From contig NZ_SFCC01000007.1 of assembly GCF_004214935.1 (NCBI RefSeq), forward strand, positions 248,001-312,000: 64,000 nucleotides of DNA, read 5' to 3'. The position numbers and the translations under genes are program-made. Positions 54,409 through 62,459 of the stretch are shown here, piece after piece. Numbering within the stretch: position 1 is the first letter of the stretch; each line of letters starts with the position of its first letter. This DNA is from Amycolatopsis suaedae (GTDB taxonomy: Bacteria > Actinomycetota > Actinomycetes > Mycobacteriales > Pseudonocardiaceae). The notes below the pieces were generated by a model that was not told the origin of the DNA, made no database searches, and saw only the letters and a program-made list of their open reading frames with translations.

Positions 54409-54780
54409 TCAGCGGTTGCCCTGCTGGTCGCGGGCATGCAGTTCGGCCAGGTACCGGTTGTACGCGGCCAGCTCGTCGTCCTCGTCGTCAGGTGCCGCCG
54501 GGGCCGGCCGGGGCGCGGGGACCTCGGGCGGCGCGCTCGGCGGCTCGTCGGCCGCGGCCTCGGGCTGACGGCGGCGCAGCTGGCGGATGCGCCAGAAGAC
54601 GAACGCCGGGAACAGGCCGAACAGGGGCCACTGCAGCACGTAACCGAGGTTCTGGAAGGTGCCGTTGGCCGAGGAGAACCGCTCCCACTGCCACCAGGCA
54701 AGGCCGACGCAGACCGCGAGGCTCAGCAGGCACACCGCGGCGATGCCGAGCCGGCGCACGACGGTATTACTGCCTGCCAT
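54409..54780 (-). CDS. Small membrane protein with two transmembrane helices
   Basis: A 123-residue protein not assigned to a named family. Transmembrane segments lie at about residues 10-29 (RLGIAAVCLLSLAVCVGLAW) and 45-65 (LGYVLQWPLFGLFPAFVFWR). A WWQWERFSSANGTFQNLGY loop sits between them. The C-terminal tail is Pro- and acid-rich and ends ELAAYNRYLAELHARDQ. Operon-like spacing (11 bp) to the DUF3817 gene. It could be a cell-envelope or respiration accessory protein, but that is only a guess. Confidence 0.75.
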   Translation of the reverse strand: MAGSNTVVRRLGIAAVCLLSLAVCVGLAWWQWERFSSANGTFQNLGYVLQWPLFGLFPAFVFWRIRQLRRRQPEAAADEPPSAPPEVPAPRPAPAAPDDEDDELAAYNRYLAELHARDQQGNR

Positions 54781-54825
54781 GCCCCCGAAAGTAGCACTCG
54801 CCCCGACGTGACCGGCGACGCAGTG

Positions 54826-54945
54826 TCTTTTGCCCTCGCTTCGCTCGGGCGCGGCCGGGCCCCCTTGGTCGGCGTCTTCCCTCCTCGCCGTCGCTCGCGG
54901 AGCGAGCTTTGGGCTCGTCAGTCCAGACGCCGACGGGCCCGACCG
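54826..54945 (-). repeat. About 118-bp structured repeat, copy 3 (opposite orientation)
   Basis: Reverse complement of copies 1 and 2. Read on the - strand, its inner stem is GCTCGC-tcc-GCGAGC, like copy 2, and outer segments GTCGGGCCCGTCGGCGTCTG and AGACGCCGACCAAGG remain. It lies in the 187-bp gap before the lytic transglycosylase 3' end. Confidence 0.8.
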
Positions 54946-54967
54946 TGTGCGGGGTGGCTCCGAAGAC

Positions 54968-55798
54968 TCAGCCAGACACCTTCACACTCTGGGCGCCCTT
55001 GGCGTAGGTGTCGGCGAGGCCGAAGACCTTCTGGGCGTACTCCACCGAGTTGTTGTACGACATGATCCCGGCCCACCAGCCTTGCGCGCTGGCCATGTCG
55101 CGCTGGCCGACGCAGAGATACCGTGCCGCGGCCAGCGCCGCGTCGTCGATCTGCTGCGGGTCGCCCACGCCGTCACCGTCGCCGTCGGAGTTGTATCGCG
55201 CCCAGGTGCTGGGGATGAACTGCATCGGCCCGACGGCCCGGTCGTGGGTGGAGTCGCCGTCGAACCGCCCGCGGTCGGTGTCGCCGATGGCCCGCACGCC
55301 GGGTGAGCCGTCCAGCGGCACGCCGATGATCGGCTTCGACGGCCGTCCGTCGGCACCCAGTACGGCGCCGCCGTACTGGCCGTGGTTGGACTCGATGCGC
55401 CCGATGCCGGCCAGCGTCGCCCAGGACAGCCTGCACTTCGGGCTGGCCGAGCGCATGGCCAGCTCGGCGTGGCCGTAGGCACGCAGTGCCCGCACCGGGA
55501 CGCCGACGACCGGCGCCGCCTTCGTGGCCCACGTCGTCAGGGCGTCCTGCCCGGTCCGCGGCGTGTCCGCCCCCGGTCCGCCCGCGCCGCCGACGGTGAT
55601 GTTGACCGGAACCGCCGTCCCCGGTTCGACCGGCGCCGCGAGCACCTCCAGCGCCGGGATCTCGGTGGTGACCGGCGCGGATCGCGGCCGCGCCACCTCG
55701 GACACCGTCCACACGCCGCCAGCGGCCAGGGCGAGCACCCCCACGACGACCGTCAGCCTGCCGGCGACCTCTCTGCCGTGCACCCGTACCGTCCTCAC
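54968..55798 (-). CDS. Secreted or membrane-anchored lytic transglycosylase (SLT-like)
   Basis: A 276-residue protein if started at the GTG at 55798, or 302 residues from ATG 55876. The N-terminal hydrophobic segment GRLTVVVGVLALAAGGVWTV (about residues 13-32) is a signal anchor. The catalytic glutamate lies in LAGIGRIESNHGQYGGAVLG, and RAVGPMQFIPSTWARY and ARYLCVGQRDMASAQGWWAG give the lysozyme-like SLT fold. It trims peptidoglycan at the cell wall. An Asp-rich DGDGDGVGDP insert recalls a calcium-binding loop. The start is uncertain. Confidence 0.83.
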   Translation of the reverse strand: MRTVRVHGREVAGRLTVVVGVLALAAGGVWTVSEVARPRSAPVTTEIPALEVLAAPVEPGTAVPVNITVGGAGGPGADTPRTGQDALTTWATKAAPVVGVPVRALRAYGHAELAMRSASPKCRLSWATLAGIGRIESNHGQYGGAVLGADGRPSKPIIGVPLDGSPGVRAIGDTDRGRFDGDSTHDRAVGPMQFIPSTWARYNSDGDGDGVGDPQQIDDAALAAARYLCVGQRDMASAQGWWAGIMSYNNSVEYAQKVFGLADTYAKGAQSVKVSG

Positions 55799-55915
55799 CC
55801 GCCGATCGCTGCCCCGTACCCTCCGGTAACGACGGCGGCACGCCACCGTTACGCCGAGCAGGCTATTGCACCGCACCCCGCGCGGTCAGCGGGCGCGCCG
55901 GTTTCTCACTCCTTG

Positions 55916-55974
55916 AAGCACGTGAAGGCCACCTTCACCACGTCAGACGTAATGAAGGTGGCCTTCACGAGCTT
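55916..55974. repeat. 59-nt hairpin of the GTGAAGG/CCTTCAC family
   Basis: Arms AAGCACGTGAAGGCCACCTT and AAGGTGGCCTTCACGAGCTT pair with one mismatch over 22 bp around a 15-nt loop. The same arms occur at 4581-4639, 27015 and 27582. It is placed between the lytic transglycosylase and the hypothetical protein gene, so it may act as an attenuator or terminator. Confidence 0.8.
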
Positions 55975-56005
55975 CGACCGGAAGCCGACCGGGCCTGCCG
56001 GCGCC

Positions 56006-56497
56006 CTAGCTGGCCGCGTCGCGGCGCTGCCGCGCCAGCCTGGCCACGCACCACGCGGGCGCGCTGCCCCGGCGCAGGTGCTGCAGCACCGTCATCGGGC
56101 CGAGCCTGCGGCTCAGGTCCTCCGGGCTCAGGCCCGCGGCCCGGTAGTCGAGCGCACGCTGGTCCAGCGGGCTCAGCCCGGCGTCCCACCACCGCTCGGC
56201 CTCGGCGACGCCGCCGACCATCTGCCACCAGCTCGCGGCTGCCGCGAGCAGGTCCACGGGTACGTCGGGAAGCCTGCGGCGCATGGCTTCCAGGTAACCC
56301 GGGTCGGCCGCGTCGACCACGGCCCACGCGGGCGAACCGCCACCGCTACCCCGCTGACCCGGGATGCCCGGTGGTGCTGTCGGTGTCTCCGCGAGCCACG
56401 CCGCGGCGATCCGGTTGGCCTCCTGCTCCTCGGCGCTCTGCTCGCGCTCGGCCGACCACTGTTGAATCAACGCGTCCACCTGGGGATCCCCGGTCAT
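56006..56497 (-). CDS. Hypothetical protein (163 residues), actinobacterial
   Basis: No family recognised. The ATG at 56497 gives MTGDPQVDALIQQWSAEREQ and has GAGGAGG upstream; a GTG at 56515 would add 6 residues. The protein is Trp- and Ala-rich: YLEAMRRRLPDVPVDLLAAA, then SWWQMVGGVAEAERWWDAGL (about residues 89-108) and a C-terminal helical part ending CVARLARQRRDAAS. No signal peptide or transmembrane segment. Alpha-helical cytosolic protein; function not inferred. Confidence 0.72.
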   Translation of the reverse strand: MTGDPQVDALIQQWSAEREQSAEEQEANRIAAAWLAETPTAPPGIPGQRGSGGGSPAWAVVDAADPGYLEAMRRRLPDVPVDLLAAAASWWQMVGGVAEAERWWDAGLSPLDQRALDYRAAGLSPEDLSRRLGPMTVLQHLRRGSAPAWCVARLARQRRDAAS

Positions 56498-56816
56498 CCC
56501 TGCCTCCTCGACCACGCGCTGGGGGTAGATCTGCTCCGTCGCTGGAACGGCACCAGAAGGTTGTGCGAACCATCGACCGACGAACCGTGCCGGATCGCTC
56601 GATCACGCAATGTGAGCACCGTAGGGCCGGTACCCCGCGCTTCGCCAGCCCCCGGACGAAATGAATCGGTCTACCTGCGGCTTAATCCCGGTAATCCACC
56701 CGGATGGTCGATTGGCGGACCCACATCGTGAGAGCAGTCACTGTGGGTAGTTTTCCCGGCAAACGCGCACGGTAATCGCCGGCGCCGCGTGCGGCGCCGG
56801 CGAGAGGACTCTGGGG
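56498..56816. other. 319-bp gene-free region with a terminator-like hairpin
   Basis: Mostly nothing recognisable between the hypothetical gene and the small membrane protein. CGCCGGCGCCGC/GCGGCGCCGGCG (56777-56802, GT loop) forms a very GC-rich stem directly after the 3' end of the 55-residue protein gene, a likely terminator for that leftward gene. Confidence 0.6.
56777..56802 (-). terminator. GC-rich hairpin after the 55-residue membrane protein
   Basis: CGCCGGCGCCGC and GCGGCGCCGGCG form a 12-bp perfect stem with a 2-base loop 15 bp beyond the stop codon at 56817. No U tract is present, as usual in high-GC actinobacteria. Confidence 0.65.
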
Positions 56817-56984
56817 TCAGGAGAACAGACTGCGTACGAACGTGACGATGGCTTCCGCGCCGTCCCGGAGCCAGCCCAGCGCGGTGTGCACCGCGTTCGC
56901 GGACTGCTCGGGCCGGGAGATCAGGAAGAACAGGATGAGCACGACGACGCCGATGATGAGGATCTTCTTCAGAGCCGGCGGCAT
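56817..56984 (-). CDS. 55-residue single-pass membrane protein
   Basis: ATG at 56984 to TGA at 56817. It starts MPPALKKILIIGVVVLILFF, with a strong transmembrane helix (residues 8-22), then LISRPEQSANAVHTALGW and the amphipathic ending LRDGAEAIVTFVRSLFS. Codon third positions are mostly G or C, as in neighbours, and a GC-rich terminator follows. Similar tiny proteins are common in actinobacteria, function unknown. Confidence 0.7.
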   Translation of the reverse strand: MPPALKKILIIGVVVLILFFLISRPEQSANAVHTALGWLRDGAEAIVTFVRSLFS

Positions 56985-57142
56985 GTTTCTATCCGATCAC
57001 ACTCGCGGAGATCGCGCGAGCCCCCTCGCGCGACCGGGGTGGTCCTTCCCCCACGACCCATATTGCCCTGCCACGAACGGTTCAGGTCGAAATTCACGCG
57101 TCTGCGTGTCGTTCTTCACCCTCCGTGAGCGCATCCTCGTGA

Positions 57143-58288
57143 TCAACTCACCGTCCCGGCCGCACGCAATTCCTCGATAGCGGCGGTCTCCAGCCCCAGT
57201 TCCGTCAACACCTCGGTCGTGTCCGATCCCTTCGGGTGCGGTGGCGACGGGGTGCTCGGCGGGGTCCGGTCGAACCGCGGTGCCGGGGCGGGCTGCACCA
57301 CCCCGCCGATGTCGACGAACGTCTCCCGCGCCGCGTTGTGCGGGTGCCGCGCGGCCTCCCACGGCGAGAGCACCGGCGTCAGGCAGGCGTCGGTGCCCTC
57401 CGCCCTGGCGACCAGCTCGTCGCGGGTGTGCTTGCCGATCGCCGCGGTGAGGATCTCCCGCAGCCTCGGCCACTGCGACTTGTCGACGTGGACGGGCAGG
57501 TCCTCGTCCTCCAGTCCCAGCACCCGCACCAGGTCCGCCCAGAACCGGGCCTCGATGGCGCCGACCGCGACGTACTTGCCGTCGGCGGTCTCGTAGGTGT
57601 CGTAGAACGGCGCCGCGCCGTCGAGCAGGTTGTCCCCCCGCTCCTCGGTCCAGACGCCGGAGGCCCGCAACCCGTGCAGCTGCGCGGTAAGCATCGCCGC
57701 ACCGTCGACCATCGACGCGTCGACGACCTGGCCACGGCCGGAGGAACCCCGCTCGTAGAGCGCGGCGAGCACCCCCATGGCCAGCAGCAGGCCGCCGCCG
57801 GCGAAGTCACCGATGAAGTTCACCGGCGGCGGCGGGCGCTCGCCCGCCCTGCCGATCGGCTCCAGTGCACCGGCCAGGCCGATGTAGTTGATGTCGTGCC
57901 CCGCCGACGGCGCCAGCGGGCCGTCCTGGCCCCAGCCCGTCATCCGGCCGTACACCACGCGGGGATTGCGGGCGTGCACCTGCTCGGGTCCGAGCCCCAT
58001 CCGCTCGGCGACGCCCGGCCGGAAGCCCTCGACGAACACGTCGGCGCCCTCGACCAGCCGCAGCACCAGCTCGACGCCCCTCGGGTCCTTGGTGTTGACC
58101 CCGATCGTCCGCCTGCCCCGCATCAGCGGGTCCTTTTCGAACCCGAGGACGTCGGTACCGGGCTTGGCCCTGTCCACCCGGATCACGTCGGCACCCAGGT
58201 CGGCGAGCACGGTGCAGGCGTACGGCGCGGGCGCCAACCCCGCCATCTCCACCACGGTCAGCCCGCTCAGCGGTCCGGCCTTCGTCAT
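57143..58288 (-). CDS. Alpha-methylacyl-CoA racemase (CaiB/BaiF family III)
   Basis: A 381-residue CoA-binding enzyme of family III. The catalytic pair is seen in SAGHDINYIGLAGALEPIG (His in GHDINY) and NFIGDFAGGGLLLAMGVLAA (Asp), as in AMACR. It inverts the methyl-branched acyl-CoA stereocentre so that only S-forms enter beta-oxidation, a step also used for cholesterol side chains. Neighbour fadE-like gene (19 bp away) and TetR regulator fit a branched-chain CoA operon. ATG 58288. Confidence 0.9.
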   Translation of the reverse strand: MTKAGPLSGLTVVEMAGLAPAPYACTVLADLGADVIRVDRAKPGTDVLGFEKDPLMRGRRTIGVNTKDPRGVELVLRLVEGADVFVEGFRPGVAERMGLGPEQVHARNPRVVYGRMTGWGQDGPLAPSAGHDINYIGLAGALEPIGRAGERPPPPVNFIGDFAGGGLLLAMGVLAALYERGSSGRGQVVDASMVDGAAMLTAQLHGLRASGVWTEERGDNLLDGAAPFYDTYETADGKYVAVGAIEARFWADLVRVLGLEDEDLPVHVDKSQWPRLREILTAAIGKHTRDELVARAEGTDACLTPVLSPWEAARHPHNAARETFVDIGGVVQPAPAPRFDRTPPSTPSPPHPKGSDTTEVLTELGLETAAIEELRAAGTVS

Positions 58289-58307
58289 TGCTGTCCTTCC
58301 CGGAGTC

Positions 58308-59459
58308 TCAGAGCGTGCGGGAGATGATTTCCTTCATGATCTCGCTGGTACCGCCGAAGATCCGGGAGATCCGGATGTCGGCCCATGCCCGCGCGATCGG
58401 GTACTCGGTCATGTAGCCGTAGCCGCCGAACAGCTGCAGGCAGTCGTCGACCACCTTGTTGACCCGCTCGGTGGTCCACAGTTTCGCCATGGCCGCGCCC
58501 TGCACGTCCAGCTCGCCCTTGAGGTGACGCTCGATGCACTGGTCGAGGAAGGCCCGCGCCACCGCCGCCTCGGTCGCGGCCTCGGCGAGGGTGAACTTCG
58601 TGTTCTGGAAGCCGAAGACCGGCCTGCCGAACGCGGTGCGGTCCTTGGTGTAGGCGATGGTCTGGTCGATGGCCGCCTCCATGCCGGCGACCGCGGTGAC
58701 GGCGATGATCAGCCGTTCCTGCGGCAGCTGCTGCATGAGCTGGATGAAGCCCTGCCCCTCGGCGTCACCGAGCAGGTTCTCGGCGGGCACGCGGACGTCG
58801 TCGAAGAACAGCTCGGCGGTGTCCTGGCCCTTCAGCCCGACCTTGTCCAGCACGCGACCGCGGCGGAAGCCGGGCGTGCTGGTCTCCACAGCGATCAGCG
58901 AGACACCCTGCGCGCCCTCGTCCGGGTTGGTCTTCACGGCGACCACCACGAGGTCGGCGTGCGCGCCGTTGGTGATGAACGTCTTGGCGCCGTTGATGAC
59001 GTAGGAGTCGCCGTCACGGACCGCGCGGGTCTTGATGTTCTGCAGGTCCGAACCGGTGCCGGGTTCGGTCATCGCCACCGCGCCGACGAACTCGCCGCTG
59101 GCGAACTTCGGCAGCCACTCCCGCTTGCGTTCCTCGTTCGCGTAGGCCAGCAGGTAGTGGGCGACGATGCCGTTGTGCACGGACACACCCCACGCGCCGT
59201 CGCCACTGCGGGCCTGCTCCTCGTACAGCACGGCCTCGTGGGCGAACGTGCCGCCGCCACCGCCGTACTCCTCGGGGATGGACAGGGCCAGCATCCCGAC
59301 CTCACCGGCCTTCGTCCACAGCTCCCTGTCCACCTGCTTGGCCTGGATCCACCGCTCCTGGTTGGGCGTGAGCTCCTTCTGGCAGAAGGTGCGGGCCAGG
59401 TCCCTGAACTCCTCCAGGTCGTCGTCGCTCCATGAGCTCCTGCGGATCTGCAGCGGCAC
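58308..59459 (-). CDS. Acyl-CoA dehydrogenase paired with the racemase
   Basis: A 383-residue acyl-CoA dehydrogenase with MTEPGTGSDLQNIKTRAVRD as FAD contact, FITNGAHADLVVVAVKT, and the catalytic glutamate in FGGYGYMTEYPIARAWADIR (C-terminal part). Full-length, so homotetrameric rather than a steroid-type heteromer. The GTG at 59459 has GGGAGG 7 bp upstream; the open frame extends to 59531 over the operator. Probably dehydrogenates methyl-branched acyl-CoA from the racemase. Regulated by the divergent TetR gene. Confidence 0.88.
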   Translation of the reverse strand: MPLQIRRSSWSDDDLEEFRDLARTFCQKELTPNQERWIQAKQVDRELWTKAGEVGMLALSIPEEYGGGGGTFAHEAVLYEEQARSGDGAWGVSVHNGIVAHYLLAYANEERKREWLPKFASGEFVGAVAMTEPGTGSDLQNIKTRAVRDGDSYVINGAKTFITNGAHADLVVVAVKTNPDEGAQGVSLIAVETSTPGFRRGRVLDKVGLKGQDTAELFFDDVRVPAENLLGDAEGQGFIQLMQQLPQERLIIAVTAVAGMEAAIDQTIAYTKDRTAFGRPVFGFQNTKFTLAEAATEAAVARAFLDQCIERHLKGELDVQGAAMAKLWTTERVNKVVDDCLQLFGGYGYMTEYPIARAWADIRISRIFGGTSEIMKEIISRTL

Positions 59460-59492
59460 TGCCCGACCTCCCGGTTCGCGCGGACTGGAAAA

Positions 59493-59534
59493 CATTCCGG
59501 ACGGAATGTAAGTTCTGCTTGGAATGTACATCCG
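59493..59534. promoter_or_regulatory. TetR operator candidate between fadE-racemase and the regulator
   Basis: CATTCCG-GA-CGGAATG (59493-59508) is a perfect palindrome. Its right half GGAATGTA is repeated as GGAATGTACATCC (59521-59533) with TGTACA symmetry. Both lie in the 97-bp divergent gap, which makes them good binding sites for the adjacent TetR protein. Confidence 0.65.
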
Positions 59535-59556
59535 GACCTACTGCGGGGTAAAGCCT

Positions 59557-60168
59557 GTGCCGAGGACAACTCATCGCACTCAGGCGCAACGCCGCGCCCA
59601 GACCCGGACGGCCCTGCTCGACGCCACCATCGACTGCCTGGTCGAGCTGGGCTACGCCCGCACGTCGGTCCAGGAGATCTGCGCCCGCGCCGGCGTGTCG
59701 AAGGGGGCGGTGCAGCACCACTTCTCGGCCAAGGCGGAACTCATGGCCGCCGCGGTGGAGCACCTGACCCGCCGCATGGCCGACCGGGTGCTGGCCTCGG
59801 CGGGCGACCTGCCGCGGGGCGCCGCGGGCGTTCCCGCCGCCATCGACCTGCTGTGGGAGGGCTACTCCGGCACGCTGGCGACGGCGGCCACCGAGCTGTG
59901 GGTCGCGGCACGCACGGATCCCGAGCTGCGCGCGGCGATCCGCCCGGTCGACCGCGCGCTCGGCCGCGCCACCCTGGAGCAGCTCAGCGCGCTCACCCCG
60001 GAACTGCCGAAGGCCAGGGCCGAGTCGATGTTCTGGCTGACCGTCAACTTCGCCAGGGGTCTCGCGCTCGACGCCGAGCTGGGCGGCGACCCCCGGCGGC
60101 GGGCCCAGCTGCTGGCCGAGTGGAAACGTATCGCCGTCCAGGAGTACACCGCCGCGGTGTCCATCTAG
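59557..60168 (+). CDS. TetR-family regulator of the racemase/acyl-CoA dehydrogenase genes
   Basis: A 203-residue TetR regulator. The N-terminal helix-turn-helix is ARTSVQEICARAGVSKGAVQ followed by HHFSAKAELM. A C-terminal ligand domain of normal length follows. GTG 59557 (VPRTTHRTQAQRRAQTRTAL) is preferred because the ATG at 59524 would extend into the operator. It is divergent from the acyl-CoA dehydrogenase and probably controls it; ligand unknown, an acyl-CoA is likely. Confidence 0.83.
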   Translation: MPRTTHRTQAQRRAQTRTALLDATIDCLVELGYARTSVQEICARAGVSKGAVQHHFSAKAELMAAAVEHLTRRMADRVLASAGDLPRGAAGVPAAIDLLWEGYSGTLATAATELWVAARTDPELRAAIRPVDRALGRATLEQLSALTPELPKARAESMFWLTVNFARGLALDAELGGDPRRRAQLLAEWKRIAVQEYTAAVSI

Positions 60169-60182
60169 GGCACGATGGGGGT

Positions 60183-60758
60183 GTGCACGACACACCACCG
60201 GCCAACCGGGCGCGGATGCTGGCCGCCGCGCTGGCGGCCGTCGCGGCCGGGCTGCTGATCTTCGGCACCTTCCTGTCGCACACCGACTTCAGAGCATCGG
60301 TGGGGTCCGAGAACGAGATGCGGTCGGTGACGTCGTGGACGACGACGAGCGTTCCCGCCGACACCGAGCCCCTCGGCTCGCAGGCCGCCCAGTTCGGCCT
60401 CCCGCTCACCGTGGTCGGGGCACTGCTGCTGGTGGGCGCACTGGCCGGAGCGCTCGCCGCCAGCCCGCTGGCGGGACGGGGCGTGCTCGCCGTGGCCCGC
60501 ACCACGATCGTCGCCGGGGCGGCCGCCGCCGGTGCCGCGGTGTGGATGCTCGCCCAGGCGGTCTCCAGCCAGGTCAGTTTCTACGAAGCCCTGGAACAAG
60601 TGGCGGACGCCGACTTCGAGGCCGCGGCCGGGCCTGGCCTGTGGGTTCCGGTGGGCGCGGTGGCCGTCGCCGCGGTGGCGGCGGTGCTGACGTTCCTGCC
60701 GGACCGGACGAGGCGGCCACGTCCCGAGGTCAGCATCGTGGCGCTACCCCCAGAATAA
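60183..60758 (+). CDS. Membrane protein with four predicted transmembrane helices
   Basis: A 191-residue protein, no family assigned. Helices at about residues 13-31 (LAAALAAVAAGLLIFGTFL), 70-90 (LPLTVVGALLLVGALAGALA), 104-124 (TTIVAGAAAAGAAVWMLAQA) and 153-170 (WVPVGAVAVAAVAAVLTFL). A polar loop follows helix 1. GTG 60183 is 14 bp after the TetR gene. Function unknown. Confidence 0.7.
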   Translation: MHDTPPANRARMLAAALAAVAAGLLIFGTFLSHTDFRASVGSENEMRSVTSWTTTSVPADTEPLGSQAAQFGLPLTVVGALLLVGALAGALAASPLAGRGVLAVARTTIVAGAAAAGAAVWMLAQAVSSQVSFYEALEQVADADFEAAAGPGLWVPVGAVAVAAVAAVLTFLPDRTRRPRPEVSIVALPPE

Positions 60759-60845
60759 CTGAAATCCATTCACGTTTCCCCCATTCGAGCGTACCGCCGG
60801 TATGGTGTACCCGTCGGTAACTAGAGCCCGCACCTGGAGGACTCC

Positions 60846-62459
60846 ATGACCAGCACCGCATCGGAAGCCACCGGAGAGGACACCCCTTCGCCTGGCACGA
60901 TCGGCGGCGTGGTCGGGGCACCGCCTGCCTGGCGGGCCGCACAGCTGGCCCGCCGCGTCACCGGCGGCCGCGACTCCGCCCCGGTCACCGTGCACGCCCC
61001 GTTCACCGGCGTGGCGACCGCGACCCTGCCGCAGGCCACCGATGCCGACGCCCGTGCCGCGTTCGACCGGGCCCGCGAGGCACAGCAGGCCTGGGCCGCC
61101 CGGCCGGCCGCCGAACGCCAGCGCATCGTGCTGCGCCTGCACGACCTGGTGCTGGAGCGGCAGAAGGAGGCACTGGACCTGGTCCAGCTCGAAGCGGGCA
61201 AGGCCAGGCTGGACGCGTTCGACGAGGTCGCCTCGGTGGCGCTGGTCGCGGCGTACTACGGCAAGCACAGCGCCCGCATTCTCGCGCCGCGCCGGGCCGC
61301 CGGGGTCATCCCGCTGCTGACCAGGGCGGGCGAGCTGCGGCACCCGAGGGGCGTCGTCGGGATCATCTCGCCGTGGAACTACCCGCTGGCGCTCACCGCG
61401 ATGGACGTGCTGCCCGCACTGGCCGCCGGCAACGCCGTGGTGCAGAAGCCGGACAACCAGACCGCGCTGGCCGCGCTGTGGCTGCACGAACTCGCCGAGC
61501 AGGCGGGGCTGCCCGCCGGTGTTTGGCAGATCGTGCTCGGCCGCGGCTCGGAGATCGGCGACGCGCTGGTCGAGGAGTCCGACTACCTGTGCTTCACCGG
61601 GTCGACGCCCACCGGCAAGCAGCTCGCCCAGCGGGTCGCGGGCAGGCTCACCGGGTACTCGCTGGAACTCGGCGGCAAGAACCCGATGATCGTCCTGCCG
61701 GACGCGCCGGTCGCCAAGGCGGCCGAGGGAGCCGTCGCGGCATGCTTCTCCTCCGCCGGTCAGCTGTGTGTCTCGGTGGAGCGGATCTACGTTCACGAGA
61801 ACATCCGGGAGGAGTTCACCCGCGCGTTCGTCGCCCGGACCGAGGCACTGCGGCTGGGCGCACGGCTGGACTACGGCGCCGACATGGGCTCGCTCACCTC
61901 CGCCGCGCAACTGGAGTCGGTCTCGGCCCACGTCGAGGACGCCCGCGCCGCCGGAGCCACCGTCCTCACCGGCGGCCAGCCGGCCCCCGAGGCGGGCCCG
62001 CTGTTCTACGAGCCGACCATCCTGACCGACGTGCCCGAGTCGGCGCGGCTGTTCGCCGAGGAGACGTTCGGCCCCGTCGTGTCGATCTACGGTTACACGC
62101 AGGTCGACGACGCGGTCCGGCGGGCCAACGACACCTCGTTCGGGCTCAACGCCAGCGTCTGGTGCCGGGACACCCGCATCGGGCGGGCGGTGGCGGCCAG
62201 GGTGAAGGCGGGCACGGTCAACGTCAACGAGGGCTTCGCGGCCACGTTCGGCACGGTCGGCCTGCCGATGGGCGGGATGAAGGAATCCGGCATGGGCAGG
62301 CGCAACGGCGCCGAGGGCCTGCTGAAGTACACCGAGGCCCAGGCGATCGCGGTGCAGCGCGGGCTGCGGCTGCGGCCGTTCCGCGGGCTGCCGCCCCGGC
62401 TGTGGACCAAGGGCATGACCGCGAGCATGCGGGCACTGCGCCGCCTGCCGCGCCGCTAA
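60846..62459 (+). CDS. gabD2: Succinate-semialdehyde dehydrogenase (GabD2-like aldehyde dehydrogenase)
   Basis: A 537-residue ALDH-superfamily enzyme. The general base glutamate lies in LELGGKNPM, the nucleophile is C308 in SAGQLCVSVERI, and EETFGPVVSIYGY and MGGMKESGMGRR complete the fold. The N-terminal extension and the LRHPRGVVGIISPWNYPLAL segment resemble the GabD2 type (Rv1731), which oxidises succinic semialdehyde to succinate with NADP+. GGAGGA (60836-60841) gives a good ribosome site. The stop overlaps the convergent LuxR gene by 3 bp. Confidence 0.85.
   Translation: MTSTASEATGEDTPSPGTIGGVVGAPPAWRAAQLARRVTGGRDSAPVTVHAPFTGVATATLPQATDADARAAFDRAREAQQAWAARPAAERQRIVLRLHDLVLERQKEALDLVQLEAGKARLDAFDEVASVALVAAYYGKHSARILAPRRAAGVIPLLTRAGELRHPRGVVGIISPWNYPLALTAMDVLPALAAGNAVVQKPDNQTALAALWLHELAEQAGLPAGVWQIVLGRGSEIGDALVEESDYLCFTGSTPTGKQLAQRVAGRLTGYSLELGGKNPMIVLPDAPVAKAAEGAVAACFSSAGQLCVSVERIYVHENIREEFTRAFVARTEALRLGARLDYGADMGSLTSAAQLESVSAHVEDARAAGATVLTGGQPAPEAGPLFYEPTILTDVPESARLFAEETFGPVVSIYGYTQVDDAVRRANDTSFGLNASVWCRDTRIGRAVAARVKAGTVNVNEGFAATFGTVGLPMGGMKESGMGRRNGAEGLLKYTEAQAIAVQRGLRLRPFRGLPPRLWTKGMTASMRALRRLPRR

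Noticed and set aside
60760..60845. Possible KstR box or riboswitch before gabD2
   Set aside because: AACTGAAATCCATTCACG lacks the AACnnGTT core, and the leader is too short for a riboswitch. The GGTATGGTGTACC stretch is only weakly symmetrical.
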